From NCBI GenBank assembly GCA_002727895.1, contig PBUO01000091.1, forward strand, positions 18,012-24,429: a stretch of 6,418 nucleotides of DNA, in the 5' to 3' direction. Within the stretch, counting starts at the first letter, position 1, and every line of letters begins with the position of its first letter. The position numbers and the translations under genes are program-made. Shown piece by piece: positions 5,585 through 6,418 of the stretch. Under the pieces are notes generated by a model that was not told the DNA's origin, did not search any database, and saw nothing but the letters and a program-made list of their open reading frames with translations. The DNA is from Acidimicrobiaceae bacterium (lineage in GTDB: Bacteria; Actinomycetota; Acidimicrobiia; Acidimicrobiales; MedAcidi-G1).

Positions 5585-5625
5585 CGCGCCCCCGTAGCGC
5601 GTCGCACCTGTTCAGGGGTGTTTTT
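5581..5625 (+). terminator. Probable terminator of the small membrane protein gene
   Basis: A hairpin begins on the stop codon: GACGCGC (5583-5589) pairs with GCGCGTC (5597-5603) around a 7-base loop, extendable by a wobble and a G-C pair to 5581/5605. Just after it CACC (5605-5608) can pair with GGTG (5617-5620), immediately followed by TTTTT (5621-5625). This is the only T run of note in the window that follows a stem on the gene's own strand. Confidence 0.45.
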
Positions 5626-5630
5626 CCACA
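5622..5630 (+). other. DnaA-box-like nonamer TTTTCCACA within an inverted repeat
   Basis: TTTTCCACA fits the degenerate DnaA-box consensus TTWTNCACA at every position. It forms one side of a perfect inverted repeat, CCACAGG (5626-5632) and CCTGTGG (5644-5650), separated by 11 bases. The other side read in reverse (TCACCCACA, 5646-5654) has two mismatches to the consensus. Binding is inferred, not shown; a lone match can be chance. Confidence 0.35.
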
Positions 5631-5702
5631 GGCTGGGGATGCGCCTGTGGGTGAATCACATCAGTGTCATTCGAGGGAGCCCGCCCATTTGCGGAGTTCC
5701 GG

Positions 5703-6026
5703 TCAGTGGTACTGCGTGGCGGTGATGATCCCCCCGAGGATCGAGCCCAGACCCAGGAGCAGGAAGCCGTTGCTGGTCCCGCCGGGCATCCAGCCCACGT
5801 AGTTGAAGAAGATGATGAGGACGCCCAGGCCCAGCAGGCCGAACATCAGCACGGCCATCCACGTCGGGGACGGCTCGTGGCCCGCCGACATCGAGTGGTC
5901 AATTGGACGTCCAGTGCCCTTCGGGGTGACCCGCCCACCCTGCACCCGCTTCTTGGCCGGCCGCTGACGCGATGGGGCGTCCGGTAATGACACGTCTTCG
6001 GACCCGAGGTTCTCGCTGCTCGACAT
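5703..6026 (-). CDS. crgA: Cell division protein CrgA
   Basis: Small integral membrane protein of the septum that in Mycobacterium and Streptomyces interacts with FtsZ, FtsQ, FtsI and other divisome proteins and helps control septation. This copy has 107 residues. It has a hydrophilic, basic N-terminus (for example RPAKKRVQGGRVTPKGTGR, 22-40), a PSPTW entry into a first membrane span (about 55-75), a short loop with NYVGWMPGGTSNGF, and a second span (about 87-103) ending in TATQYH, corresponding to the family's terminal TMRWH-like end. It is somewhat longer than mycobacterial CrgA (about 93) through its N-terminal extension. The ATG at 6026 is preferred over longer openings because a TATCCT hexamer lies 7 bases before it; upstream codons read through the promoter and the opposing gene. 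It is divergent from the trpG/pabA-type gene, a neighbourhood shared with Mycobacterium, where crgA and trpG lie close together near dnaA. Confidence 0.88.
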   Translation of the reverse strand: MSSSENLGSEDVSLPDAPSRQRPAKKRVQGGRVTPKGTGRPIDHSMSAGHEPSPTWMAVLMFGLLGLGVLIIFFNYVGWMPGGTSNGFLLLGLGSILGGIITATQYH

Positions 6027-6033
6027 GCCCCGG

Positions 6034-6039
6034 AGGATA
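6034..6039 (-). promoter_or_regulatory. Candidate -10 element (TATCCT) of crgA
   Basis: TATCCT on the - strand with 7 bases to the ATG at 6026 and no ribosome binding site between them. It is the best match to the TAnnnT pattern in the window and suggests a leaderless crgA message. Confidence 0.5.
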
Positions 6040-6071
6040 GGGGCCCCGGAGCCCCTACGGACGGGGCTGGC

Positions 6072-6077
6072 TAGCGT
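6072..6077 (+). promoter_or_regulatory. Candidate -10 element (TAGCGT) of the trpG-type gene
   Basis: TAGCGT lies 6 bases before the GTG at 6084. A short purine run (GAGGA, 6078-6082) lies only 1 base before the GTG, too near to act as a normal ribosome binding site. Together with the crgA -10 at 6034-6039 it forms a compact divergent promoter pair about 33 bases apart. Confidence 0.48.
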
Positions 6078-6083
6078 GAGGAC

Positions 6084-6418
6084 GTGAGCGCCCGCGTCCT
6101 GGTGATCGACAACTACGACTCGTTCGTCTACAACCTCGTCCAGTACCTGGGGGAGCTGGGCGCCAAGCCGATCGTCCACCGCCACGACGCTGTCACCCTC
6201 GACGACGTCGAGGCGCTGGCTCCTGATGCCGTCCTGATCAGCCCCGGCCCCGGACGCCCCGAGGACGCCGGCGTGTCAACGGCCGTGATCCACTGGGCCG
6301 CCGGCCGGGTACCGGTGCTGGGGGTGTGCCTCGGCCATCAGGCCATCGGCGCCGCGTGGGGCGGATCGGTGGTGCGGGCCCCGGAGGTCATGCACGGCAA
6401 GACCTCGATGGTCCACCA
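6084..6418 (+). CDS. trpG: Glutamine amidotransferase subunit of anthranilate or aminodeoxychorismate synthase (3' end outside window)
   Basis: Class I glutamine amidotransferase that releases ammonia from glutamine for anthranilate synthase (tryptophan pathway) or 4-amino-4-deoxychorismate synthase (folate pathway), where it pairs with TrpE or PabB. The visible 111 residues start with [20 protein letters not shown] (3-22), the hallmark N-terminus, followed by the oxyanion-region motif [13 protein letters not shown] (51-63) and the nucleophile motif [10 protein letters not shown] (80-89) with catalytic Cys82. The catalytic His-Glu pair lies beyond the window end. The GTG at 6084 is the only start that fits the family's N-terminus. 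In Mycobacterium the homologue beside crgA is called trpG; whether this one serves tryptophan, folate or both cannot be decided here, since no trpE or pabB is in view. The family is certain; the symbol is the usual one for this locus. Confidence 0.88.
   Translation, partial: MSARVLVIDNYDSFVYNLVQYLGELGAKPIVHRHDAVTLDDVEALAPDAVLISPGPGRPEDAGVSTAVIHWAAGRVPVLGVCLGHQAIGAAWGGSVVRAPEVMHGKTSMVH

Noticed and set aside
6050..6068. AGCCCC/GGGGCT inverted repeat in the crgA-trpG intergenic region as an operator
   Set aside because: Six G/C-dominated pairs in a region full of G and C runs; overlapping alternatives (GGGGCCCC at 6041-6047 region) make chance the simplest reading.
6027..6185. N-terminal extension of CrgA to an upstream start at 6185
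   Set aside because: The extra 53 residues would read through the crgA promoter and antisense through the trpG-type gene, and they do not resemble CrgA N-termini.
1..6418. CRISPR array, insertion sequence, riboswitch or defence island
   Set aside because: I saw no regularly spaced repeats, terminal inverted repeats with a transposase, known riboswitch core, or defence genes other than the solitary methylase.

Overview
The window is high-GC DNA from an actinobacterium, probably of the Acidimicrobiia type. That assignment is an inference from three things: dense GC-rich coding with many GTG starts, a crgA gene (a family confined to Actinomycetota), and the divergent crgA/trpG arrangement also known near the origin in Mycobacterium. 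The genes look native. I see no mobile element, phage gene, CRISPR array or foreign base composition. No gene-free stretch reaches 300 bases; the largest gaps are 2250-2410, 5585-5702 and 5235-5332.

Left part (1-1883, + strand): the 3' two thirds of xseA, then xseB overlapping it by 4 bases, then a gene 3 bases further on. The third gene encodes a protein that looks like a shortened, degenerate relative of the Glu/Leu/Phe/Val dehydrogenases. The three probably form one operon. It ends in a compact convergent junction with a hairpin.

Middle part (1929-3578): a small SnoaL/NTF2-like protein on the - strand, whose recognisable fold begins upstream of its only plausible in-frame ATG. Next is a stand-alone D12-class adenine DNA methyltransferase (-). 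Divergent from it is a tRNA-Ala(TGC) gene (+) with an encoded CCA end.

Right part (3633-6418): a two-gene - strand unit, a DoxX-type membrane protein followed by an acetylpolyamine amidohydrolase of the histone deacetylase superfamily with all expected catalytic and zinc residues. Divergent from it is a small membrane-anchored protein with a CxxC...HC cluster (+). It is followed by a non-coding stretch with hairpins and a DnaA-box-like site. Then come crgA (-) and, divergent from it, the 5' third or more of a trpG/pabA-type glutamine amidotransferase (+), cut by the window end.

Regulatory theme: several starts (5333, crgA, trpG, and an ATG at 2341) have a TAnnnT hexamer only 6-7 bases upstream and no Shine-Dalgarno, the layout expected of leaderless transcripts. 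In contrast, xseB, doxX and the amidohydrolase have clear purine-rich ribosome binding sites. I find no convincing new multi-gene system. The best leads are the degenerate dehydrogenase-like gene in the xseAB operon, the frame problem at the 5' end of the SnoaL-like gene, and the DnaA-box-like inverted repeat next to crgA.
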